This document shows positions 14,601 through 22,966 of a stretch of DNA of 44,889 nucleotides, piece by piece. Under the pieces are notes generated by a model. It did no database searches. It saw only the letters and a list, made by a program, of their open reading frames with translations, and had not been told where the DNA came from. Source of the DNA: Verrucomicrobiota bacterium. Lineage in GTDB: Bacteria > Verrucomicrobiota > Kiritimatiellia > JAHIZV01. Both the position numbers and the translations under genes were made by a program. The stretch is taken from the NCBI GenBank assembly GCA_018814445.1, contig JAHIZV010000115.1:1-44889 (forward strand), given 5' to 3'. How positions within the stretch are numbered: the stretch's first letter is position 1; the number at the start of each line of letters is the position of its first letter.

Positions 14601-17600
14601 ATGCTGCGAGGCCGTTCCATCCGTCGTTCTGCCGTTGTCTTCTCGTTGGGATTCTTCGCTCTCATTGCGCAGACGCTTCTATTCCGCGGCTTCTTTGCGG
14701 TTTACGAGGGCAACGAACTGGGACTGGCCTGTTTCTTCTCGTCGTGGCTGTTGTGGGTGGCCCTGGGCGGCGGCGCGGCATGCCTGCTGAAGCGGCGAAT
14801 CGCGCTGAACAACGGATTCGAGTTTCTTACACTCCTCTACATCCCCGCTTTCCTGCTCCAGTTGAAAGTCATTTCCGCCTCCCGTGCGCTGGCCGGAGTC
14901 AGCACGTATGAGCTGTTTCCTTTTGCCCGGATGTTTCCGGTGTCGTTCATTGCCAATGCCCCGGTGAGTTTCCTGATCGGTCTGCTGTTTTCGCTCGCGT
15001 GCGAGTGGATGTCGGGACTGGGCGGCATACCAGTCGCGCGGGTCTACATCGTGGAGACCATCGGAGCTTTCGTCGGTGGCATCCTGGTCACCATGGCGCT
15101 GGCGTTCGGAATGTCTTCCGAGACGATTTTTCTGTACGCGGGATTAGTCGTCTGCGCGGCAGCGCTGGTTTGCAGTACGGCTTCGCGGCGGGTGTGGGCC
15201 TCACTGCCGGCAGCAGGCATCGTCCTGATTCTGCTTCTTGGCGGCGACCGTGCGTTGACCCGCGCGAATGATGTCCGGGCGTGGCAACGACTGCTGCCTG
15301 CCGAGACGTACGAAGGAAGCTTCACGACGCCGCAGGCGAAGTACTTGTACGGATCGTACAACGGACAGTTTAACGTGATGGCGTGGCAGTCTGTTGTCGA
15401 CAGCATTCCCGGCACGGAGTCCGCCTCTGAAGTCATAGCTGTTCACCTTTCCCAAAACCCCGGGGCGGAGACGTTTCTCGCAGTGGGCCCCGGCACGTAC
15501 TCGATTTGCCGGAGGCTGTTGGATGTGTCTCAGGTCAAGTGCGTGGCATGGGTGGACACAGATCCCGACTATCCTGCGCAACTCCTGAAAATCCTGCCGG
15601 AAGACATGCGGTCAACGGACAGCAGGCTGGCAGTCTCAGGACTCGATATCCGCGAGCATCTGGCACAGAGCACGCAGCAGTCTGATGTCGTAATACTCAA
15701 CCTTCCGGCGTCAACCACGCTTGCGCTGAACAGGTACTTCACGCGCGAGTTCTTTGAGCTTGTGCGCGCCAACATGGCGCCATCGGGAGTGGTCGGAGTG
15801 CGTGTGCAGGGCGGAGAGAATTTCATGGGCGACGAGCTCATCAATCTGGGCGCGTCCGTTTACCACACGCTCGCTCAAACCTATTCACAGGTTGTGATCA
15901 AACCGGGGGCGGAAACATGGCTGCTCGCCTCGAACGGAGGTGATCTGATCGAGGTGCCCGGCATTCTCCGCGAGCGCTTCCTGTCTATCAACGGAGCAGA
16001 CTCGATCTATCCGTCGGAGGGCCTGCTGTCGCTCTATCCCGTTGATCGAATTGAGTATCAGCGGACGCAGTATGAACGGGCTTCTGAGGCCGTTCCGGAA
16101 CGACTGCTTGTTAATACGGACAAAAGTCCGAAAGCATTGCTCCATGCCCTCCTTTATGTTGCCAAGGAAATGGGTGGCTCAGACGCGGTTACGGGTTTTA
16201 TACATTTCTTCGCGTCATACGGCGTGTGGATTGCTCTGCTGCCGGTGTTCATCTACCTGCTGCTGCGCTGGGTTTACGTTTTCAAATCAGGACATGCAAA
16301 CGGACGCGGTGTCCGGGTGTTCGACGTCTACTTTCTCGTTGGTTCATCCGGGGCCGTCGGCATGGGATTGAGCATCGTCCTGATGTTCATTTATCAATCG
16401 GCCTACGGCTCGATATTCCTGCACATAGGTCTCATCTCGGCCATCTTCATGGCGGGTCTTGCCGCCGGAAGTATCTCTGTTGAGCGCACGATTGTGCGCC
16501 GGCCGGAAATGTGGTCCAGACTGCTTGCCGGCGGAGTACTCCTGCACATCTGCCTCATGGTTCTCATTGCCTTCCTTTCTTCCGTTCCATCGCGGATGAC
16601 GCTCGCGGTTCTATTCTGTATGAGCGGCCTGCTGGGCGGAGTGTACGTGCCGCTGGCCGCAGCGGCCCTGAGGGAGAAGGGCCGGGAAGACCGCTATGCC
16701 GGGGCGATGATCGAGTTGAGCGACCATCTGGGCGGCGCAATCGGCGGCCTCGCCGCCGGACTTCTGCTTCTGCCCGTTCTCGGGGGACAGCTCAGCCTGG
16801 TTGTTGTCGCCGCTTTGATAGGAGTGAACGTCATCTTTCTTCTGTCTTCCCGGCGGGACGTATCGCCCGAACGCCTGACGCTGTTCGACCGACGAGTTCG
16901 CGCTGCGGGCTATTTCATCTGTGGTCTGGCCCTTTTTCTATTGCTGGTCTCCGCCGGATTCCGAGCCACGCGGGTTGAGAATCTGGGAGTGCTTTTGAGG
17001 TCCTCTGCGCTGGCCATGGGCGGGAAAGACCTGTCGGAAGAATCTTCCAGGATAAGCCGCGGGGACAGCGTCACCGTCTACACCGAGCGCGATGAATCGG
17101 GCGCATTGAGTTTCCGGTATTTCCACACCGGTGGCCTGGTTCGTGACGTGATTGGTTTCGCCGGCCCCGTTGTTCTTGCCGTGAAGACTGATGTGCGCGG
17201 TGTGCTGAAGGATTTTGAAATCATCAGGTCAAACGAGACTGCATCGTACGTGGATACACTCCGGGAATGGCGACGGCAATTGCGGGGGAGAAACATCTTC
17301 GAGCCGGAACCATTCGCAGGCGTGGACGCTTACAGCGGCGCGACGCTGACATCCGAAGCCATCATGCGAACACTGAGTTCCGCGGGTTCAGCCTTCTCGA
17401 CTGAAGTTCTCAAGAACGGGCGCGCTGAAGGAGGCGAGGCGACCCGATTTGTTCTTCCCGACGTACGCGTGTTTGTGTTGATTCTTTTCGCGGGGATCGC
17501 GCTGTATCTCCGCCGGAATCCATCGCGAATGGCCCGTCGCGGAATGCTTGCGGCTGTGGTTCTTGTTGCCGGATTCTATCTCAATATGCAGTACTCGCCG

Positions 17601-18422
17601 GTGCAGGTGTTCTCGCTTCTCACGCTCCGCCTGCCTTCTCCCGGAATGAACGTGGCCTTCTGGCTGATCCTTCTGCTTCCCGTCTTCGTTCTGCTCTTCG
17701 GGAATCTCTATTGCGGCTATCTTTGTCCGTTCGGCGCACTACAGGAACTCCTTGGCGATTTACTGCCGGACAGATTCAGAATCCCGCCCGACAAAGAGGT
17801 CTGGAAGTACGGCAAGCTGATCAAATATCTGATCCTGCTCGGCATGGGTCTGTTGTTTGTATCGACGCTCGACCACGGCATTCTGAACGCAGATCCTCTC
17901 GTGACGTTCTTCGGAAAATCTCCTGAAAGACCGATTCTTATTCTCTCGGTTGCGGTTTTGGTTCTTTCCGTCGTGTTCCCGCGGTTCTGGTGCCGGAACA
18001 TATGTCCGACGGGGGCGTTCCTCTCACTGCTCAATGGCGCGCATCTGCTCAGGAGACTCATTCCCCCGGTGACCCACAAACTGTGCGTCTATGGTGTCCG
18101 CAGGACGGGGGAGTTCGACTGTCTGTGCTGTGACCGGTGCAGGAAGGTTCATGCGATCGAGCTTCGGCGCCGTCAGCAGGCCGGAACGGAACGGCAACGT
18201 ACGGTCAATACTGTTTTCATTGCGTGCGTTCTCATCGTCACGGTCATCGTTGCCCATCTCATTCTGGACGCTCACCGCGAGGGGGCGTCACTCGGAAATG
18301 CACGGACGGAACTGCGCGGCGGAGGCGAGCCAAGAGATGTCGACATGTCGAGGCTGATGAGGATGATAGAGGAGGGTCAGCTTTCGGATCATGAGGCCAT
18401 GCATTATCATTCATCCGAATAG
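14601..18422 (+). CDS. Giant membrane fusion: spermine-synthase-like, FMN-binding and NapH-type Fe-S domains
   Basis: A 1273-residue polytopic membrane protein. The order is: an N-terminal membrane bundle (about residues 10-220); a spermine-synthase-like Rossmann domain with FLAVGPGTYSICRRLL (about 290-305); a second membrane bundle (about 545-790); an FMN-binding domain (about 815-935) with DAYSGATLTSEAI, where SGAT (912-915) is the ApbE-type covalent flavin attachment motif; and a membrane Fe-S domain like NapH/NosR with CGYLCP (C1038) and CRNICPTGAF (C1131). A final CLCCDRC and one last membrane helix close the protein. The synthase-like part has no obvious polyamine-site evidence, so an aminopropyltransferase activity is doubtful. 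The layout suggests electron transfer from the membrane to an extracytoplasmic flavin, serving the Memo-AMMECR1 partner. No apbE is in the window. ATG 14601 is 5 bp after the upstream stop. Confidence 0.82.
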   Translation: MLRGRSIRRSAVVFSLGFFALIAQTLLFRGFFAVYEGNELGLACFFSSWLLWVALGGGAACLLKRRIALNNGFEFLTLLYIPAFLLQLKVISASRALAGVSTYELFPFARMFPVSFIANAPVSFLIGLLFSLACEWMSGLGGIPVARVYIVETIGAFVGGILVTMALAFGMSSETIFLYAGLVVCAAALVCSTASRRVWASLPAAGIVLILLLGGDRALTRANDVRAWQRLLPAETYEGSFTTPQAKYLYGSYNGQFNVMAWQSVVDSIPGTESASEVIAVHLSQNPGAETFLAVGPGTYSICRRLLDVSQVKCVAWVDTDPDYPAQLLKILPEDMRSTDSRLAVSGLDIREHLAQSTQQSDVVILNLPASTTLALNRYFTREFFELVRANMAPSGVVGVRVQGGENFMGDELINLGASVYHTLAQTYSQVVIKPGAETWLLASNGGDLIEVPGILRERFLSINGADSIYPSEGLLSLYPVDRIEYQRTQYERASEAVPERLLVNTDKSPKALLHALLYVAKEMGGSDAVTGFIHFFASYGVWIALLPVFIYLLLRWVYVFKSGHANGRGVRVFDVYFLVGSSGAVGMGLSIVLMFIYQSAYGSIFLHIGLISAIFMAGLAAGSISVERTIVRRPEMWSRLLAGGVLLHICLMVLIAFLSSVPSRMTLAVLFCMSGLLGGVYVPLAAAALREKGREDRYAGAMIELSDHLGGAIGGLAAGLLLLPVLGGQLSLVVVAALIGVNVIFLLSSRRDVSPERLTLFDRRVRAAGYFICGLALFLLLVSAGFRATRVENLGVLLRSSALAMGGKDLSEESSRISRGDSVTVYTERDESGALSFRYFHTGGLVRDVIGFAGPVVLAVKTDVRGVLKDFEIIRSNETASYVDTLREWRRQLRGRNIFEPEPFAGVDAYSGATLTSEAIMRTLSSAGSAFSTEVLKNGRAEGGEATRFVLPDVRVFVLILFAGIALYLRRNPSRMARRGMLAAVVLVAGFYLNMQYSPVQVFSLLTLRLPSPGMNVAFWLILLLPVFVLLFGNLYCGYLCPFGALQELLGDLLPDRFRIPPDKEVWKYGKLIKYLILLGMGLLFVSTLDHGILNADPLVTFFGKSPERPILILSVAVLVLSVVFPRFWCRNICPTGAFLSLLNGAHLLRRLIPPVTHKLCVYGVRRTGEFDCLCCDRCRKVHAIELRRRQQAGTERQRTVNTVFIACVLIVTVIVAHLILDAHREGASLGNARTELRGGGEPRDVDMSRLMRMIEEGQLSDHEAMHYHSSE

Positions 18423-18461
18423 CTGCTGCGCAAACTAAAACCGGCAGTTTCACTGTGCGCA

Positions 18462-18490
18462 TTGATTTGCTCCGTTTACGAGGCTAGAGT
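18462..18490 (+). promoter_or_regulatory. Promoter of the ATPase-galT-kinase operon, possibly leaderless
   Basis: TTGATT (18462-18467) and TAGAGT (18485-18490) are separated by exactly 17 bp. The -10 box ends only 7 bp before ATG 18498 and there is no Shine-Dalgarno sequence, which would place the transcript start at or next to the start codon. Confidence 0.45.
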
Positions 18491-18497
18491 GTCGGCG

Positions 18498-19679
18498 ATG
18501 AGTTCAAAGAAGTACATAGCCCGCAAACTTGAATCCGGGCTCCGGGAAGCACTGGGCATGTTTCCTGTTGTGGCCCTTCTTGGTCCCCGGCAGTCCGGAA
18601 AATCAACACTCGCGCGTCATCTTGTCGCGGATCGGGACGCAGTCTATCTCGATCTGGAGATGCCGTCCGACCTGAATCGACTTATGGACGCGGAGTCGTT
18701 TCTCCGAGCGAACCAGAACAGGCTTGTCTGCCTCGATGAAGTCCAAACCAAGCCGGACCTGTTTCCCTTGCTGAGAGGGTTATGCGACATGGGCCGCAGG
18801 CCGGGACGATATCTTGTTCTCGGTTCTGCGTCTCCGGAATTACTGAGACAAGGTTCTGAAACGCTCGCGGGTCGAATGGCCTATCTGCACTTAACTCCTT
18901 TGCTCGAGAGAGAACTTCATGACGTGGATTCACATCGCCTTTGGACAAGAGGAGGCTTTCCGGACAGCTATCTGGCTGTGAGTGAGAGACAAAGCGTATT
19001 GTGGCGACAACATTTCATTCGCACTTACCTGACGCGAGACGTCCGTGCCTATGGATTCGACCTGTCACCTGAGACCATGGGGCGCTTGTGGACGATGCTG
19101 GCTCATTCGAACGGCCAGCTTCTCAATGCATCCAGGTTAGCAGAAGGACTGGGTGTATCGCCGCCAACAGTCCGGCACTATGTGGAATTCCTGTCCGCGA
19201 CATTCATCGTGCGCGTCCTATCCCCCTGGTATGCCAACGTGAAGAAGCGGCTGGTCAAGACGCCAAAGACTTTCCTCATGGATACCGGGCTTCTGCATAC
19301 GTTGCTTGATATTGAGGACAGGAACGAGCTTTTTGGACATCCCGTTTACGGCAGTTCATGGGAAAGCTACGTCCTGGCGCAGATCGTCGGCGCCATGAAC
19401 TCATGGTCGATTCACTTCTACCGCACGGCCCGGGGCAACGAGATCGATTTCCTGCTTACGAAGGGACAGCGAATGATTGCAGTCGAATGCAGGGCGTCGG
19501 CAGCTCCTCAAGTGCCTGCGGGCTTTTACCATGCCCTGGACGACTTGGGGCTCAAAGAAGGTATTGTTGTTTCGCCCATACCCGATGGCAACGGTTACAG
19601 GTTAAACGAACGGATTCAGGTGGCGACCCCGTGCGAGTTGATTACAATGCTGGAACGCGCAGAGAGCGAAAAGTCATGA
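18498..19679 (+). CDS. AAA-family ATPase with DUF4143 nuclease-like domain
   Basis: A 393-residue ATPase of the AAA_14/DUF4143 family. Walker A is GPRQSGKST (about residues 28-36), Walker B is LVCLDEVQ, and sensor-like [12 protein letters not shown] and [10 protein letters not shown] follow. A central winged-helix region ([19 protein letters not shown]) and a C-terminal DUF4143 part follow, with [21 protein letters not shown] matching the E-x-D-F..V-E-x-K pattern of PD-(D/E)XK-like nucleases, here E-C-R rather than E-x-K. Cellular role is unknown in this widespread family. The stop overlaps galT by ATGA (19676-19679). The ATG follows a good promoter at about leaderless distance. Confidence 0.88.
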   Translation: MSSKKYIARKLESGLREALGMFPVVALLGPRQSGKSTLARHLVADRDAVYLDLEMPSDLNRLMDAESFLRANQNRLVCLDEVQTKPDLFPLLRGLCDMGRRPGRYLVLGSASPELLRQGSETLAGRMAYLHLTPLLERELHDVDSHRLWTRGGFPDSYLAVSERQSVLWRQHFIRTYLTRDVRAYGFDLSPETMGRLWTMLAHSNGQLLNASRLAEGLGVSPPTVRHYVEFLSATFIVRVLSPWYANVKKRLVKTPKTFLMDTGLLHTLLDIEDRNELFGHPVYGSSWESYVLAQIVGAMNSWSIHFYRTARGNEIDFLLTKGQRMIAVECRASAAPQVPAGFYHALDDLGLKEGIVVSPIPDGNGYRLNERIQVATPCELITMLERAESEKS

Positions 19680-20725
19680 GCGAGAGTATCCACACGCTCT
19701 GGGAGAATCGCTGGCACCCCCTCCGCCAGGAGTGGGTGATGATTGCCGCGCACAGGCAGGATCGACCGTGGGTCGGGGAAGTGGTTGGCTCCGGGGCGCC
19801 TGTTCTTCCAGCCTACAGTCCTGAATGCACGCTGTGTCCGCGCAATGTCCGCGTCAGTGGTGTGCGGAACGACGATTACGCACAGACGTTTGTCTTCGAC
19901 AATGACCATCCTTGTGTGAGTCTGCATGCACCTGATGACCTGCCGGAGGCGTCTGGAATCTATAGAAACGAACCGGCAAAGGGTGTCGCGCGAGTCGTAT
20001 GTTTCAGTCCGAGGCATGATCTCACACTGGCCGAAATGGCGGTGGAGGATGTCGAGCAGGTGTTGTACGTGTGGAAAGACCAGTTCGAAGAACTGGGTCG
20101 TCTTCCGGAGATCAAGAGCATTCATATGTTTGAGAACAAGGGTGAAGTCGTCGGCGTCTCCAATCCTCATCCTCACGGGCAGATCTACGCGGCGGGTTTT
20201 GTATTCAAGACTATTGAGATCGAAATCGATGCCTGCGAGAAGCACGCTCATGAAACGGGTCGTGTTCTTTTTGCCGATATCATTGCCGAGGAGCAGAGGG
20301 ATGGGCGGCGCATCGTATGTGAGAACGAACATGCGATTGCCTTCATTCCGTATTTCGCACGCTATGCATACGAGATATTCATTGCCCCGAAGAAGGCGCA
20401 TGCTGACATAAGGGGATTGAGTGGTGAAGAGTTGTCGGCTCTCGCTGATATTCAAAAGCGTGTGCTGGTCCGTCTCGACAATCTCTGGCGTATGTCTTTT
20501 CCGCACATCATGGCTTTTCACCAGGCTCCAACGGATGGCGGCGACTACTCCAGCTTCCATTTCCACATCGAGATACATCCGCCTCTGCGCAAGCCGAATG
20601 TGCTGAAGTATCTTGCCGGAGCCGAGGTCGGCGCCGGCAACTTTCTGAGCGATACCATTCCCGAAGAAAAGGCAGCGGAACTGCGAGCGCTTCCTGAAGT
20701 CCATTATAAGGAGATCGGCGGGTGA
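19676..20725 (+). CDS. galT: Galactose-1-phosphate uridylyltransferase family protein
   Basis: A 349-residue HIT-superfamily nucleotidyltransferase of the GalT type, which exchanges UMP between UDP-glucose and a sugar 1-phosphate. The active-site motif is [10 protein letters not shown] (N163 to A172), with the nucleophilic histidine at H167 of the HPH triplet. CTLCPRN near residue 55 carries zinc-type cysteines, and [13 protein letters not shown] near the end is another family signature. The ATG overlaps the ATPase stop by 4 bp, and the stop overlaps the following kinase start (GTGA). The partner kinase is arabinokinase-like rather than a standard galactokinase, so the physiological sugar 1-phosphate is uncertain. 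Confidence 0.92.
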   Translation: MSESIHTLWENRWHPLRQEWVMIAAHRQDRPWVGEVVGSGAPVLPAYSPECTLCPRNVRVSGVRNDDYAQTFVFDNDHPCVSLHAPDDLPEASGIYRNEPAKGVARVVCFSPRHDLTLAEMAVEDVEQVLYVWKDQFEELGRLPEIKSIHMFENKGEVVGVSNPHPHGQIYAAGFVFKTIEIEIDACEKHAHETGRVLFADIIAEEQRDGRRIVCENEHAIAFIPYFARYAYEIFIAPKKAHADIRGLSGEELSALADIQKRVLVRLDNLWRMSFPHIMAFHQAPTDGGDYSSFHFHIEIHPPLRKPNVLKYLAGAEVGAGNFLSDTIPEEKAAELRALPEVHYKEIGG

Positions 20726-22149
20726 CGCAGTTTCGCGTGACAGAGAGTATTCCTGCGGACTTGCCGGACGTGGTCCGGTTTGCCGAGGCGATTAACCATC
20801 TCGAGGATCATGTTCCTTCAAGCCTGTTGCCTTTCTTTACTCCCGGTCATGAAGTCTTTGTTACGAGGGCGCCGGGGCGGATAGATCTCATGGGGGGGAT
20901 CGCTGACTACTCCGGTTCACATGTCCTGCAGTGGCCGACGCGTGAAGCCGCGTGCGCGGCTCTGCAGATGAGGGCGGAGCCCGAGGTCACGGTTGTGAGT
21001 TTTGACGCGAAGGCATACGGGGAACCCGTGACGGCCACCGTCAAACTTGATGGGACCGGTGACGACGGGACGCCCCACTGGGTGTCCTACGTTGCCGGTG
21101 CGTTCGTCGTGCTCAAGCGGGAAAAAGGAGTCCAGTTTCAGCATGGCGCACGGATACTGATCTCATCTGACGTGCCGTGGGGAAAGGGGGTCAGTTCATC
21201 GGCCGCGATCGAAGTGGCCGCGATGTATGCGATCGACGCCGCGTACGGTCTGCATCTTTCGGCGCGTGAGATGGCGGTTCTCTGCCAGAAAGTTGAGAAC
21301 GAGATTGCAGGGGCGCCGTGCGGGGTCATGGATCAGATGACGGCATCATGCGGCGAAGAGGGTTGGCTTCTCTCTCTGCTGTGCCAGCCTGCTGAGCTGA
21401 AGGGGACGATTCCTCTTCCGAACGATATTGCCGTATGGGGAATCGATTCCGGTATTCGTCATGCCGTGACGGGATCGGACTACAGTTCGGTAAGGACAGG
21501 CGCATTCATGGGGTATCGAATCATCGCGGATCTTGCCGGGCTCGACGTGGAAAAGAGCGGGGATGTAGTGGCCGTACGAGATCCTCACTGGAACGGATAC
21601 CTTGCAAATATCGATCCCCGGGAGTTTGAGGACAGATTTGCCGATCATCTGCCGGAGTCCATGACTGGAGCGGAGTTTCTGGAGAAGTACGGTGGGACAA
21701 CGGATCGGCTCAGCAGGATTGATCCTGAGAAAGAATATGCCATTCGCACGCCGGCCGCGCATCCCATTTACGAAAATCATCGTGTGCGGCAATTCGAGAA
21801 GTTACTCGCGCCCTCCGCTTCCCGTCAGAGCCGACCTGAATTGGGTCAACTTATGTATGAATCGCATGCCAGTTACAACGCCTGCGGACTTGGATCTGAA
21901 GCGACGGACCGGATAGTCGAACTGGTGCGACATCTCGACCAGGTGCGTGGACTGTATGGAGCCAAGATCACGGGCGGCGGCAGCGGGGGAACAGTTGCCG
22001 TTTTAGGAGACAAGAGCGCGGGACCGGCCATTCGAGACATCGTTGACGATTTCCACAAAGAGACCGGATACAACCCCCATGTGTTCTCCGGGTCATCGCC
22101 TTCGGCCTCCCAGTTCGGTCACATCACGCTTGAATACAGAGGAGCTTAA
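20722..22149 (+). CDS. GHMP kinase resembling L-arabinokinase/galactokinase
   Basis: A 475-residue sugar kinase of the GHMP superfamily. The signature near the N-terminus reads [17 protein letters not shown] (from A50), where galactokinases have GRVNLIGEHTDYN. The [10 protein letters not shown] form is, as I recall it, that of plant L-arabinokinases (ARA1). The ATP-binding loop is [11 protein letters not shown] (P152 onward), and the C-terminal motif [14 protein letters not shown] is present. A further match to arabinokinase is [19 protein letters not shown]. Standard galactokinases are shorter, around 380-400 residues. The GTG start overlaps galT. The stop codon at 22147-22149 overlaps that of the doc remnant on the other strand. 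The substrate (arabinose, galactose or another sugar) is unresolved. Confidence 0.85.
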   Translation: MTQFRVTESIPADLPDVVRFAEAINHLEDHVPSSLLPFFTPGHEVFVTRAPGRIDLMGGIADYSGSHVLQWPTREAACAALQMRAEPEVTVVSFDAKAYGEPVTATVKLDGTGDDGTPHWVSYVAGAFVVLKREKGVQFQHGARILISSDVPWGKGVSSSAAIEVAAMYAIDAAYGLHLSAREMAVLCQKVENEIAGAPCGVMDQMTASCGEEGWLLSLLCQPAELKGTIPLPNDIAVWGIDSGIRHAVTGSDYSSVRTGAFMGYRIIADLAGLDVEKSGDVVAVRDPHWNGYLANIDPREFEDRFADHLPESMTGAEFLEKYGGTTDRLSRIDPEKEYAIRTPAAHPIYENHRVRQFEKLLAPSASRQSRPELGQLMYESHASYNACGLGSEATDRIVELVRHLDQVRGLYGAKITGGGSGGTVAVLGDKSAGPAIRDIVDDFHKETGYNPHVFSGSSPSASQFGHITLEYRGA

Positions 22150-22334
22150 GAAGACTCGGCATTAAGCTCCAGCCAGGCGGCATACTCGTTGGCCTCAATC
22201 GCACCGGCGGCGAGCGCAAGCGTGCGTTCGACAGCTTCTTCTTCCGTCGCTGTGAACCTCAGTCCGTTTGCCTCCAGAAACAGAGCGGCGGCAATGAAGC
22301 CTGTTCGTTTGTTACCGTCAACGTAAGGATGATT
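22146..22334 (-). pseudogene. Doc-family toxin fragment (C-terminal Fic motif part)
   Basis: The C-terminal half of a death-on-curing (Fic-fold) toxin, which normally phosphorylates EF-Tu. The Fic/Doc motif HPYVDGNKRTGF is intact and is followed by LFLEANGLRFTATEEEAVERTLALAAG, the usual end. The N-terminal part is absent: upstream of NHPY the sequence is the start of an AbrB/MazE-type antitoxin. On the minus strand AATCATCCTT (plus 22325-22334) reads as GIIL in the antitoxin frame and as NHPY in the Doc frame. The fragment is not expressed as a normal toxin from its own start. Confidence 0.85.
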
Positions 22335-22378
22335 CCCAGAGAATTCCCTATTTTCCGCACTTTGGATTGCATCATCAT
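22325..22378 (-). pseudogene. AbrB/MazE-type antitoxin 5' fragment fused to the doc remnant
   Basis: From ATG 22378 the minus strand encodes MMMQSKVRKIGNSLGIIL, the canonical N-terminus of SpoVT/AbrB-fold antitoxins that precede doc genes. After GIIL the reading frame enters doc sequence out of frame and makes unrelated residues. Roughly the last two-thirds of the antitoxin and the first part of doc are gone. The good promoter upstream suggests this was once the start of an operon. Confidence 0.8.
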
Positions 22379-22384
22379 ACAATA

Positions 22385-22413
22385 ATAACACTTATAACAT
22401 AGATTTCTGTCAA
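22385..22413 (-). promoter_or_regulatory. Relic promoter of the collapsed toxin-antitoxin operon
   Basis: On the minus strand a perfect TTGACA (22408-22413), a 17-bp spacer and TGTTAT (22385-22390). The -10 box lies only 6 bp from the antitoxin ATG at 22378, which would give a leaderless message. Confidence 0.45.
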
Positions 22414-22457
22414 TGGCCTCCCCCCATCTCCCATCAACCATGGGTGGTATTGGGCGG

Positions 22458-22955
22458 CTAGAGATCATCCCCGCGCGGGTCCCAGCAGAAGAATCCGCCG
22501 ATGAGGTCCACGATTTCCATTGGATCGAAACCGGCGTCTACGCCCACGATGAAGAGGTGGGCGCTTGCGCCGATTTCCGTCGTTGAGTAGTCCGGGCCCA
22601 TGCCTGCTCCGGTCGCCAGTTGCGCGGCGCTCACTTCGAGGCCGTTGAAACTTTCCAGTCCCACCGGCAGTCGCGGAATCTTCCTGCTTCGTGGTCCCGG
22701 AAGGCCGACATAGACCGATGCATACGATCCGGCATACACATCGGCAAATTCAGTCGCGCGGACACCTGCGGCGAGACCCGGACCCACTCTCACGCGCAGG
22801 CGGACCATGTCGAAAATATCCAGCACGCGGTTCGGAATATACATCAGCACACGATGCAAGACGCTGGGCCGTTCCGCTTCCGCCTCGTCCGAAAAGGTTG
22901 TGGTTGTTGACATGAGTATCAGTAAGGCGAGCAAAATGCAGACGAGTCTCTTCAT
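22458..22955 (-). CDS. Secreted protein of unknown function
   Basis: A 165-residue protein with a typical signal peptide (MKRLVCILLALLILMSTTTTFS) and no domain I recognise. The mature part contains hydrophobic, glycine-rich beta-like stretches (VRVGPGLAAGVRATEFADVYAGSYASVYVGLPGP) and ends near GGFFCWDPRGDDL. It has the look of a small outer-membrane or periplasmic protein. It starts 11 bp after the stop of the CBM48-hydrolase gene on the same strand, so the two are likely co-transcribed and may share a job at the cell surface. About 65 bp beyond its stop is the gap with the toxin-antitoxin remnant. Confidence 0.7.
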   Translation of the reverse strand: MKRLVCILLALLILMSTTTTFSDEAEAERPSVLHRVLMYIPNRVLDIFDMVRLRVRVGPGLAAGVRATEFADVYAGSYASVYVGLPGPRSRKIPRLPVGLESFNGLEVSAAQLATGAGMGPDYSTTEIGASAHLFIVGVDAGFDPMEIVDLIGGFFCWDPRGDDL

Positions 22956-22966
22956 GATCCTGAGTA

